This document shows, in pieces, positions 42,977 through 52,740 of a stretch of DNA of 64,000 bases. Source of the stretch: Vanessa cardui. Taxonomy: Eukaryota; Arthropoda; Insecta; Lepidoptera; Nymphalidae. How positions within the stretch are numbered: the first letter of the stretch is position 1; every line of letters begins with the position of its first letter. A program made the translations under genes and the position numbers. The stretch covers positions 6,138,001 to 6,202,000 of the forward strand of contig NC_061147.1 in assembly GCF_905220365.1 (NCBI RefSeq). The letters are read 5' to 3'. A model generated the notes under the pieces. The model was not told where the DNA came from, did not search any database, and was given only the letters and a program-made list of their open reading frames with translations.

Positions 42977-43515
42977 CTAGTTATGACCCGCGTCTTCGTT
43001 CACGTTTTAGGGAGTTGATTGACACGTGTTAGGTAAAATAATATCCTATGTCTTTCCTTGGAGTTTAAGCTTGCTTCACAACAAATTTCAATTATTTCGG
43101 TTCATTGGTTGGACATATAGGTAGATGGATAGAGTTTTTTTTTTTTTTAATATATGGTTTTTATTTGTGTCAAGAGAGCACAGATTATTTCGCCAATGTC
43201 ACGTGCGATGGAGAAGACACGATGGAGATTGAACGGTGCGGTCGAGATTGCAGGCTTAAATTAATTTTAAGGGCACAATAGTAGTAGACTCTCTGTTAAC
43301 CCATAACCTAAAACAATACAATATATAAATAATTAGATAAACATATTACAATATTATTAAGACAACAAATAAGAACGATCACAAAAATATTTACAACTTA
43401 ATTTTATTACGCTCAATATATTTACATAAAAATTTACAAAGTGGACTAAACGCACACATTAACAAACATTCAACATTAATAGGGATAGATAGAGTTACTT
43501 TCACATTCATAATAT
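42977..43515 (-). mobile_element. Lep1-type Helitron interrupted by a retroposon
   Basis: ACTAG end, 'gtcttcgttcacgttttagg' and 'cttgcttcacaacaaatttc' up to 43136. It resumes at 43488 with 'gatagagttactttcacatt' and 'cataatatt'. Removing 43137-43487 restores one continuous element. Confidence 0.75.
43137..43487 (-). mobile_element. orphan poly-A retroposon (family R), 351 bp, 9-bp target duplication
   Basis: A minus-oriented insert with GATAGAGTT on both sides (43128-43136 and 43488-43496), AATAAA about 16 nt before a 13-nt A tail, and no open frame of note. This is the structure of a retroposed transcript or a 5'-truncated LINE 3' UTR. It is present at least twice (see 41540-42188), so it is a repeated family and not a single processed pseudogene. 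Confidence 0.8.
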
Positions 43516-43796
43516 TGGCGTAGAAGCATAGATAGATAGAAGCGTAACGTGTTATAAGGAACATCATACCAAACGTTCGTTAAAAATACCTCGATGCAAT
43601 TTGAGTTCCGAAATGAAGTCTTCATACTGATTCCGTTTCCCGTACTTTGTATGCAAATGCCCCTACGTCAGTTATAAAGTAAAAGTGATATATTGGAGAC
43701 GTGAACGCTTTGCTTCCGGTATTTTATCACTGGTGAACAGAATTTGAAATAAACATGAAATAGATGCACACAAACTAAACATTCTTGTATTATGTA

Positions 43797-44080
43797 ATGT
43801 AAAGTAACAGCCTGTAAATTACCCACTGTTGGGCTAATGGCCTCTTCTCTCCCATTAAGGAGAGGGCTTGGAACATATTCCACCAGGCTGTTCCAATGCG
43901 GGTTGGTGGAATGCACATGTGGCTGAATTTCAATGAAATTTGACACATGAAGGTTTCTTCACGAGATAAATAATAAACACAAATTAAGCACACATATAAT
44001 ATAGTGGTGCTTGCCTAGGTTTGAACCCGAAATTATCGGTTAAGCTGCACGTGTTCTATACCATTGGGCCATCTCGGCTC
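43797..44080 (-). mobile_element. SINE A, full length, 10-bp target duplication
   Basis: Flanked by GTATTATGTA at 43787-43796 and 44081-44090. Runs from 'gagccgagatggcccaatgg' (minus strand) to the 3' 'acaggctgttactttacat'. The clearest evidence in the window that family A moves by target-primed insertion. Confidence 0.92.
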
Positions 44081-44170
44081 GTATTATGTATTTATTGTTA
44101 ATTATTGTATTATGCTTATATAGATAAATGAGTGCTAAATAGCAATATATATGTATGTATAGTACGACAC

Positions 44171-44279
44171 AACTTAGATGTAGCATCTTCAAAATTCGTA
44201 AAACCGATCACATTTCAAATGAAGTGCCGTAACCTAAATTATCAATCAATATTTAATTTGCCGATGCTACATCTAAGTT
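44171..44279. repeat. perfect 17-bp inverted repeat, 75-bp loop
   Basis: AACTTAGATGTAGCATC at 44171-44187 and its exact complement at 44263-44279. Not part of a recognised element. Confidence 0.8.
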
Positions 44280-44379
44280 ATTGTTTGTATTTGGTTCGAT
44301 ATTTCGACATCATCAACGCAAGTCTTGTGCAGTCTCGTGAAAAGCTCCACCAAATAAAAATAAAAACATGGTAATTATC

Positions 44380-44935
44380 CCGTTTTAAATACTTGTAGTA
44401 ATAAAAATCACTATGTTAATTTAAAATCTTATAATTATATCTGTGATGGTTTGTTGAGAAAAAATATGAAATAGTTCATGTACCTATACCAAAAAGATAT
44501 CCATAAATATTCATGAATGTACAACGGAAGCTTCTTGGATGGACATGGTATCTTGTTATAGTGTATATTGTCTGGAAAATATGGAACCAAGAGCACCATC
44601 TTTAAAAAGAAAGTCTTTTGTTATCTGTGTTTTAATTTCAGTTCTTTGTATTATTTTTATAACGAGACAACGCTGTGTTACTGTAGTACAGTCTCAGTAG
44701 TACAGTCAGTATACGTATGAGCGATAATCTGCTTTACCGATCGAGAATGACATATTGCGTCGCAATAATTTGATGTTTAGATTCAAAAGGTACTAAGAGT
44801 TTAAGACTTGATAAAGGAATTGATTTGAAAACTGAAGAAGGTTTTCTAACTCTGACTGTACATACAAGATGGTTTGTAATGAATGATAAAATTAGTTATT
44901 TAACCGATACGTTATGATTTACTCGATGGTTCGTC
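44380..44935. other. unique AT-rich sequence
   Basis: A short direct repeat of 'gtagtacagtc' (about 44690) only. Confidence 0.35.
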
Positions 44936-44939
44936 TTTT

Positions 44940-45115
44940 TGCAAGACTGGGTAGGCTTCCTATCACCAAGCAATACCTATTGTTGTGTTTCTGTATGTAG
45001 GCATAAGGGATATAACATTTTAGTTTCCAAGGTGAAATGATTAATATTTATTTAAGTACCGTCTATAGGAAATGGTGGCAACTTTTAAACCCTGTGTATG
45101 TAACCCTTGCCAATT
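44940..45115 (+). repeat. retroposon family C, diverged
   Basis: 'gactgggtaggcttcctatc', 'attgttgtgtttctgtatgt' and 'tataacattttagtttccaa'. Confidence 0.5.
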
Positions 45116-45129
45116 TACCTACCTGGCAT

Positions 45130-45940
45130 GAGAAATAGCCATATGAATATTACATAGTATAAGAAAATACTTTGTACCAATAACATAGTGCCTATGTCGG
45201 TCCTTTATCTAACTCGTTAAAAAATCTTTGTACCAGCCCGAAGTCAATGCTCAATGCTCTCGCATCTCGTGACGTAAATCCTGATTATCAGCGGGCGTGT
45301 GTGATCGGCGTTCTACGGGATTAAAAGAATTAATATTGTATTCGAAAATATACTCGTATTATAAAATATAATATATTTCTAAGGCGTTAGCTACTTAAAC
45401 ACTTTGATTTATCCAGAGGCCGAAATAAGATATCTAATACTGTTATATGTACCTACTACCGCTACTACTATAAAGGGGATACATTAGTTATATACTATTA
45501 TAAACTCGAAAAAAAAATCACCATTGGAATGCTACATTTAACCCAAGTGAATATATTATAATCCTAGTAAAGTGGTTAGAACACGTAAACCTTAATTGAA
45601 GATCGCTGGTTCAATCCCAGATCTATTGAAATGCTTCTTTGTATTTATTATTCAATTTATGCTCAGCAATGAACGTTAAAAAAATCAGTTGAGACAGAAA
45701 CACAAAAAAAGTACAATAAACGGTATCACTGACAGAAATCGAATTTTCCGCGCGTAACTACGTTAGTTTCGCAGCGAGATTCTTTGATAATGCTTATCAA
45801 TTTCAAATCGTAAATCTTTCATTCGTATTGTTTCAAAATGTACCATAAATAATGAACTCGTTTGTAGAATTTTCTTAGTTGTTTCCTAGGAAAATATTCC
45901 TATCTCAATCGTGAATTGTTGGAATAAAACTGTATACGCT
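45130..45940. other. unique sequence with one old SINE head
   Basis: 45558-45700 has 'aagtggttagaacacgtaaa' and 'gctggttcaatcccag', a diverged SINE A head. The rest is unrecognised. Confidence 0.35.
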
Positions 45941-45946
45941 ATTATA

Positions 45947-46293
45947 TGTCGGAGAACGGGTGACAAAATAAATAGTAAACCAATTTATAAGTAAACAATG
46001 TATATTTAAAACAATAACAATAAATTATACTTATTCTTAAACACTAATTACAATTAATTCGATGTACAGAATATTTAAGGATTAATTATTACAGAATAAA
46101 TACAAAAATACGCTCACCTGGGTAAATCACCAAATAAACAGTTCAGAGCACCGATTGTGCCGTGTTCAACACTGAACCACTTCTGATCTGTTGACATCTG
46201 TCGAGCCTTTTTTTATAGCAACTTGTCCTTTTGAGTCAATAGCACAACCGTATTATAAGATCGGAAGTTGATTAAAAATTATTATCTCCCACA
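45947..46293 (-). repeat. 3' LTR (347 bp)
   Basis: Plus-strand start TGTCGGAGAACGGGTGAC, end ATCTCCCACA. The T run at about 46208 has 7 T, against 8 in the other LTR. Confidence 0.95.
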
Positions 46294-46410
46294 CGGCCAT
46301 TCTGACGAGCAGCCAGTATGGCTCGCGAACTAAAAGAACACATACCTCGCAAAATGTTATACAGAAATATTTGTTACAATATCATTTACATCACATAAAC
46401 ATAATAACAT

Positions 46411-47182
46411 GTGCCAAATCACATGGCCCAAAACATCTACATAACAACTCTCAGTGTAAATTGCCAAATCACATGGCCTAAAAACACATACCAACTCACA
46501 TGGTAAATTGTCAAATCACATGACAAACACACTGGCCAAATCACATGGCCTTAAACACATACCAACTCGCATGGTATATTGCCAAATCATAGTGACAAAG
46601 TGTGGCCAAATCACATGGCCCTTAACACCCGATATCTGCCAACTCACATGGTAAAATTGTCAAATCACATGACAATCAGATATCTGCCAAGTCACATGGC
46701 AAGTTGCCAAATCACAGTGGCAACCGGGCTCACAATATAAACACATTAAAACAAAATTACATATATTCTAAATTGTCAAATCACATGACAAACACACACT
46801 TGCCAAATCAAAGTGGCAAAGTGTAGCCAAATCACATGGCTTTCAACACCCGATATCTGCCAACTCACATGGTAAAATTGTCAAATCACTTGACAATCAG
46901 ATATCTGCCAAGTCACATGGCAAGCTGCCAAATCACAGTGGCAACCGGGTTCACAATACAAACACATTAAAACAAAATTACATATATTCAAAATTGTCAA
47001 ATCACATGACAAACACACACTTGCCAAATCACAGTGGCAAAGTGTAGCCAAATCACATGGCTTTCAACATCCGATATCTGCCAACTCACATGGTAAAATT
47101 GTCAAATCACATGACAATCAGATATCTGCCAAGTCACATGGCAAGCTGCCAAATCACAGTGGCAACCGGGTTCACAATACAA
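46411..47182. repeat. array of about 20 short hairpins with constant loop and variable stems
   Basis: Each unit is a stem arm, a 7-8-nt loop of the AATCACA type, and the complementary arm. Stem types include TTGTCA/TGACAA, TTGCCA/TGGCAA, GGCCA/TGGCC, TACCA/TGGTA, TGCCA/TGGCA and GCCA/TGGC. The distal units form a 221-bp higher-order repeat: 'ttacatatattc' recurs at 46757, 46978 and 47199. The array lies between the integrase end and the 3' LTR, so it would be in the 3' part of the element RNA. Function unknown. Confidence 0.9.
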
Positions 47183-47237
47183 ACAAATTAAAACAAAATT
47201 ACATATATTCTAAATCAATAAAAACATTTGTGAAAGC

Positions 47238-47263
47238 AGTGGTCGTTGGCCAGGCGACCACTC
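47238..47263. repeat. hairpin AGTGGTCG/CGACCACT
   Basis: An 8-bp perfect stem with a 9-nt loop, just upstream (minus sense) of the hairpin array. The loop and stem differ from the array units. Confidence 0.7.
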
Positions 47264-47352
47264 CCCGCACAAAATGTTTACAATTACTACGTACTACAAC
47301 TTATAATCACATCATACATATTGTCATATATTTCATATAAATCATTTATTCA

Positions 47353-48421
47353 AAGTATTTGATAACTCGCGTCCCATATCTGGGCTTAAAAATACGTAAA
47401 TCATCATGTGACACGTACAATTCATTACCAGTCTCATAGACTTTTACTGTATATCTGTTATTATCATTAACTTATGTAATAACGCATGGACCCTAATATT
47501 TGTCGATTTGTTAATATTACGAGAATTTTGCTTTACGAGCACAACGTCACCTAAAGGGCACAATTTTAGCTTTTGTATTATCAAAGTCAATTTTCTGAAT
47601 ATTAGCCCGCTCGTCCATCCTTTGTTTCGATTCTTGACGGCAAATATCGAGGTCAAAACGTTCAATATTATCTGTCAAGGCTGGTAAAGCGGGAGGAGAC
47701 TGATTACAGCCCATGAGAAGCTGGAATGATGCGTGACCAGTGCTTTTGCTGAAAGTACTGTTAATTGCTAACTGTACTTCACCTACGACATCCTTCCAAC
47801 CTCTCCTGGCAGATGTATTTTCAGAAATGGTGAAACAGTTTGTCAATACTTTCATCATTCGCTCGACTTGCCCATTAGCACGACTAACGCCACTAGCGAT
47901 AAAATGTATTTCTATTGACCAACTGTCGCAAAAACTTCTAAATTCTTTGCCTGTATATGAAGTAGCCTGATCACAAACTATTCTTTTAGGGGTCCCAAAG
48001 GTATAAATTAATTCTTTAAGACAATTAACGGTGGTTAAGGCAGTAAGGTTATTGACGGGTTTCATAAAACATTATTTTGTAAAAGCGTCTATGAATACAA
48101 TGATGTACTGTTTTATAGGTGTTTCATTGCCACTTAATTTGCCAGTCGTATCCATATGAACTGTGTGAAAAGGAACAGGAGGCTCATCAATAGGGTGAAG
48201 GGAAATTTGTCGAGAACCAGATTGACTGTTATTGACTTTGCAAGTAAGACAATTATCAATAAACTTGCGAGTACATATAGACATATTCGGGAACCAAAAC
48301 TTTTCTCTGAAAACGTGATTTTAAGTTTGCTAAAAAGATTTTGACCTTGCAATATTTGTATAAAACTATCTGAAACTAAAATAAAATCTAACTCGATACT
48401 AAGACCATCAACAAAAAGCAA
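47353..48421 (-). pseudogene. pol remnant: protease stub joined to integrase
   Basis: The region begins with a fragment having 'FVDGLSIELDFILVSDSFIQ' and 'LQGQNLFSKLKITF', plausibly the C-terminal half of a retropepsin. It then passes at about 48300 straight to 'FWFPNMSICTRKFIDNCLTC' (CxxC of the integrase zinc domain). The RT and RNase H expected in between (over 1.5 kb) are gone. The integrase core shows Asp in 'HMDTTGKL', Asp in 'CDQATS' and Glu in 'GQVERMM', the last two 35 residues apart (D,D35E). A TAA interrupts it after 'DAFTK' (48072), and a frameshift occurs after 'KIVPFR' (about 47547). Out-of-frame 'GDVVLVKQN' and a GPY/F-like module follow down to about 47353. Confidence 0.85.
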
Positions 48422-48642
48422 ACACTTCTTTTTTTTCGTTTTGAACTAAATGAATTGTCTTTAATAGAATCGGGAAACACTCAGCCCTACTCTATATTAA
48501 ACATAAGTAGTTACTGTTACCTATTTGAATAATTATTGAATTTTATTATTTACTGTAAGAGAATTTATAGTAGTGGATTTATCAACATTAGGTTTTTTTA
48601 TTTATAAGTTGAAAACAGTTTTCAATGTTATGGTCTTTTTTA

Positions 48643-49707
48643 TTACAATGAGCACAAATTGGAACGACAGAGTTTTGGGATATATTTTTTAGATTCATAA
48701 GATAATAGGGGCATATTTTGAGCAATTATATTATTATTAATGACGCTGCAATTTCTTTTTACGTGGCCTAGCTTGTGACATTTGTGGCAACGTTCTGATT
48801 TAAAATCTGGCATTAAGTTAGGATTAAATCGTTTTGATAAAGTTGTGTGATCAGGCTTTTTACCAAGTCGTTTGCGTTTATACGAGTTTAAGCTTTGGAT
48901 TAACTGTGGCAAATTTTTTGGCGTCAGTCGTAACAAATCAGAACGAATACGAACATCCATCATACCCGAAATAAAGTTGCCTCCACCAAGCGCTTCAGTC
49001 ACCTCCACAGCAATCACCCTTTTTGCCAGCTCCCATTTTCGTGTAGCATATTCAGAAAGACTTCCAGCTTGCTCACTAGTGTACTCAATGAAGAGCGTTA
49101 AGTCATCGTAGTATCGCGTTTCATCTGCAAACGTTTCAATAAGACCAGTTATGAGCTCACTCCAGGTTAAAAGATTTGTATAATTACGACGTGCCCACTC
49201 GGCTGCACGCCCACGTAAATTTTTTCTGGATAAATTAAGAACTTCCCTATTACTAAGATCATATTCTTTTATGAGATCATCGATATTTCTACACCAAACT
49301 TGTACGGTATCAGTTCTATCATCGGGGTCAAAAGTAGGTACGTAAATGTGTTCAAGATTTCGCATTCTTGGGCTAGGTTTCTCAATGGGTGGGTTAAAAG
49401 CTTTGGCAGTTGTTTGAATTTATTGTGTCATCATTTCCTGCATCATGCCTTGCATCAAATTAAAAGGAACAAAATCTACTGTCCTGCTTTCACGGCTGTC
49501 GCTTGCTGCTGTTGAATTTGCTGGGACCGCGTGACTGCTACTCGCCGGAGTAGCCCTTGGTGATGGTGTCTGGACTTTTCGTGCGGAGTCGTTATTGCCA
49601 CTGCCAGAGGCCACGCAACCTGTCATGTTTAGTCCCAGGATCGGAGATGACGGACCAGTATCCTGCGGTGCTTCGTGATTCGAACCATCGGATTCACCAA
49701 TGTCCAT
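48643..49707 (-). pseudogene. gag polyprotein with one in-frame stop
   Basis: The likely start is Met at 49705-49707 (MDIGESDGSN), since the longer frame begins inside the LTR. A Ser/Pro/Ala-rich N-terminal segment leads to 'LMQGMMQEMMTQ' and TAA at 49420. The same frame then continues 'IQTTAKAFNPPIEKPSPRMR' into a capsid-like helical region ('FADETRYYDDLTLFIEY' and neighbours). It ends with a zinc knuckle C-HK-C-HKLG-H-VKRN-C (CX2CX4HX4C). The frame closes at 48643 shortly after the knuckle. Gag would package the RNA; the single stop suggests recent loss. Confidence 0.85.
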
Positions 49708-49747
49708 TTTGCTGCACCTGGAATCATAACAATTTCTCGCCGTAGTT

Positions 49748-49771
49748 GGGGTTACGTAATCCCGCTTCTGA
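49748..49771 (-). promoter_or_regulatory. primer-binding site, tRNA-Leu-like
   Basis: Directly after the 5' LTR the minus strand reads TCAGAAGCGGGATTACGTAA. This resembles the complement of the acceptor/T arm of tRNA-Leu (TCAGAAGTGGGATTCGAACC) but starts several bases in from the CCA end. Match quality was judged by eye. Confidence 0.5.
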
Positions 49772-50119
49772 TGTCGGAGAACGGGTGACAAAATAAATAG
49801 TAAACCAATTTATAAGTAAACAATGTATATTTAAAACAATAACAATAAATTATACTTATTCTTAAACACTAATTACAATTAATTCGATGTACAGAATATT
49901 TAAGGATTAATTATTACAGAATAAATACAAAAATACGCTCACCTGGGTAAATCACCAAATAAACAGTTCAGAGCACCGATTGTGCCGTGTTCAACACTGA
50001 ACCACTTCTGATCTGTTGACATCTGTCGAGCCTTTTTTTTATAGCAACTTGTCCTTTTGAGTCAATAGCACAACCGTATTATAAGATCGGAAGTTGATTA
50101 AAAATTATTATCTCCCACA
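49772..50119 (-). repeat. 5' LTR (348 bp)
   Basis: Identical to 45947-46293 except for one extra T at about 50040. Confidence 0.95.
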
Positions 50120-50291
50120 TATATATATCCTTTAAGTATTATAGTATGATTTTTTCCAAATGGAAGACAATATTCCGTTATTACGATAGCAAAAAAATAT
50201 TTTTTTCGAAGTCTAAACAGCGAGAACCAAATAATAGTTTTATGTATTTTTTAATTTTTATTTACATATATAGGAGTAAATCTTTCAATTA

Positions 50292-50338
50292 ATTATATAC
50301 TGTTATAAGTGTAGTTCACACTTATAACAGTATATAAT
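50292..50338. repeat. perfect 21-bp palindrome with 5-nt spacer
   Basis: Arms TTATATACTGTTATAAGTGT (first 20 of 21 bases shown loosely) around 'agttc'. Located 170 bp from the LTR element and not part of a recognised repeat. Confidence 0.75.
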
Positions 50339-50339
50339 A

Positions 50340-50775
50340 ACAACAAACAGCAAATAATGAAATAGTAAAAAAAAAGAATCAAATTTACTCTTATTTAACC
50401 GTAACTTGTCTTATATAAAGGCAATGTCGATCAATATCGTATAATATTAAATTTTTAATTATAACTGTATTTGTAACATAACATTTGCATGTTAATAATT
50501 GTATATAAAAAACGTTTCGAATTCTTTATGTCTATTGTGAACTCTTTCTTAGAGACGCATAAGTATGCGCTTTTGTTTTGTTATGTAGGAAGTACCCTGT
50601 TACAGCAAGTAACTGTACGTCAAGTAAAGTTATGACCCTTTGCAAATGTCTACGTGTACAGAATTAAGGATGACTACGTTAGGTATTCCTTTTATGGTGT
50701 TTCCAACATAACCCTAATTGATTTACCAATTTGGAATTCATTTCAGCTAGATATTTTTTGTTTTAATCATATAGT
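50340..50775. other. unique AT-rich sequence
   Basis: Nothing recognised. Confidence 0.35.
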
Positions 50776-50780
50776 AGTAT

Positions 50781-50945
50781 TAGTAGTCCCCCTCGGCCTC
50801 GCTCGTGCTTAAGAAAAGCCTATATGTTTTGTTGGAGTTCAATTTGCAACCAAATTTCATCAAAATCGGTTTGTTATTTGGTGGTGAAAGAGCGACAGAC
50901 AGACAGACAGAGTTACTTCCACGTTTATAATATTAATACATATTT
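50781..50945 (-). mobile_element. Lep1-type Helitron, nearly complete
   Basis: Minus strand: 'tattaatattataaacgtgg', 'aagtaactctgtctgtctgt', 'gatgaaatttggttgcaaat', 'cgagcgaggccgagggggac'; the end reads CTAATA in place of CTAG. Confidence 0.7.
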
Positions 50946-50999
50946 AAAGTCGTTAGTAATTAATGACGGGAAGTAAATTGCTTCTGGGTCGAGGTGTCA

Positions 51000-51125
51000 T
51001 CGAAGCTCGTTAGAAACTTCATGTTGTAAATTAATATCCGTCACATGAAAATAAATTGAATTATAAACTCAATTAAGCACGTAAACATCCCGTAATTCTT
51101 ACCTGGATTAGTACCCGTAATCTTT
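51000..51125 (-). repeat. old SINE A copy
   Basis: 'gaattataaactcaattaag' and 'tacctggattagtacccgta', very diverged. Confidence 0.35.
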
Positions 51126-51129
51126 AGTT

Positions 51130-51560
51130 AAAATCAAGTTTGGCAACCACCGTGCCGTGATGGCTTTTCACATATATCTTTTTTGGTCTTATCAATGATA
51201 ACTGTCAAAAATTTGGATGTCGATTTGATTAATTATAAGTTCTTATCTGTTCAGTTATTTTATTTAAAGAAAAGCTGTTGGCTTTAATATCAGAGGCGTC
51301 ATTGTGTATAGAGCCTAGCTATAACGAACCTTTCCTACAACCGGAAACGTAGAAGTCTAGTGCAATGACATGGTACTACATGTCAAGGAATACGTCACGC
51401 GAGTAACCATGGTTATTTATTCCCTTTGTGAGTTTGTATTGCATTGCTCACAAGTTACAACACTATATATTCGTGCTTAAGAACTTTTTGACTGTTATTT
51501 TCACTATTAGGCTTATATTTTGATTAATATTTATAATTTAATAACAAGAAATCAATTCTT
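51130..51560. other. unique sequence
   Basis: Nothing recognised. Confidence 0.35.
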
Positions 51561-51654
51561 TACATTTTTGGGGGTGCAAGCATCCTTCATAGCAAATTAA
51601 ATCAAATTCGGTTGAGTGATTTAGGGAAAGCGTAACAGATAGGGTAGTTGAGGA

Positions 51655-51790
51655 AGTGATTATGAGGAAGAGGAGGAGGAAGAGGAATTTTCACGCGCAA
51701 ATTTAGAGGATGCGGATGAGGATGAGGATATTTTTTGAGAAAGAGGATGCGGATGAGGAAGTGGTAGAGAAAGGGGATTAGGAAGATAGG
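51655..51790. repeat. GAGGAA/GAGGAT subterminal repeats of the hAT element
   Basis: At least ten GAGGA words in about 130 bp on the plus strand; a similar cluster is at the other end. The Ser-rich open frame on the opposite strand is an artefact of this repeat. Confidence 0.6.
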
Positions 51791-51844
51791 AAATTATAAA
51801 TACTAGCGAACCCAACCGAAAAGCCGTTGTCCTGTCTTTACATA

Positions 51845-52088
51845 TAATAATAATAAATAAATAAATATGAGACAACATCGCATACATTACTCTGATGCCA
51901 ATGTAAGTAGCTGAAGCACTTGTGTTATGGAAATCAGAAGTAACGACGGTACCACAAACACCCAGACCCAAGACAACATAGAAAACTAATGGTAATCTAC
52001 ATCGACTCGGCCGGGAATCGAACCTGGGACCTCAGAGTGGCGTACCCATGAAAACCGGTGTACACACTACTCGACCATGGAGGTCGTC
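51845..52088 (-). mobile_element. SINE family B, full length, inside the hAT element
   Basis: Full head ('gacgacctccatggtcgag', minus strand), B box and body, with a tail of ATTT units at 51845-51866. The youngest layer of a three-level nest. Confidence 0.88.
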
Positions 52089-52294
52089 AAAAAAAATACA
52101 TACATACACCAAAAATAATTAAACTATTCTCAAAATACACAATAAAGAATCATCAAAATCGGTCCAGCAGTTATGAAGGAGTTCAATAACATTCACAACA
52201 AATGCATTCCAAAAAGATGACTGAACAATACATTTTATTTTAGGAATTGAAATGATATATAGTATATAATAAGAATGAAGTCTTTATTTCTTTA

Positions 52295-52740
52295 TTATTT
52301 ACTCAAGTCGAATATTTTATTAATCAAAATAAATGAATTAAATACTAATAAATAATCAAAATTAATTATAGCTAAGTTATTTTTTATAAAAAATAATTTG
52401 GACGCTGTTTCCCCTGACAATCGGTTTCTTAGCTCATCATATACTACTGCATTGCTAAAACGTTGTTCGCTGGGCATGCTTGATGGAGTAGAAGATAGAA
52501 GTTATTGATGTCGTTATTTAATAGTAATTTTAGTACCACACACCTATCTTCTATTGGTAAACTTTCATTTTCATCGTCACTGTTTGGTTCAGAGGCTAGC
52601 ATTTCGGCTAAGATAGAATCTACAATCTTACTCGTGTAAGCGGTGGCTGTGGGGCAGGATGTGTCTACTCCAGCTTCAGATTCCTCATAACTTGCTCTTA
52701 AATTTTGAGGAATCGATAGCGGAAGAGGATTTCTAATATT
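52295..52740 (-). pseudogene. hAT transposase C-terminal relic
   Basis: Two frames in succession: 'LKILRASYEESEAGVDTSCP' through 'IVDSILAEMLASEPNSDDEN', then a frameshift, then 'MPSEQRFSNAVVYDELRNRL' and 'SGETASKLFFIKNN'. The second is the hAT C-terminal dimerisation motif (S-x-x-x-R-x-F-S...-R-N-R-L...). The N-terminal zinc finger and catalytic core are missing. Confidence 0.75.

Larger units (their letters stand above)
45947..50119 (-). mobile_element. Ty3/gypsy-type LTR retrotransposon, 4.17 kb, RT region deleted
   Basis: Two LTRs of 347 and 348 bp differ by one T in a T run. The ends are TGT...ACA, and TATA flanks both sides (45943-45946, 50120-50123). On the minus strand the order is 5' LTR, tRNA-Leu-like primer site, gag with zinc knuckle, a stub of protease, integrase, a long noncoding 3' region with hairpin repeats, and the 3' LTR. 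Reverse transcriptase and RNase H are absent. The coding parts contain in-frame stops and at least one frameshift, although the LTRs indicate a very recent insertion. Confidence 0.93.

Noticed and set aside
46411..47182. Repeat array looking at first like a CRISPR
   Set aside because: Units are 15-20 nt palindromes with constant loops and no unique spacers, in a eukaryotic LTR element.
51660..51971. Ser-rich 103-codon frame
   Set aside because: Antisense of the GAGGAA repeats of the hAT element and part of a SINE B.
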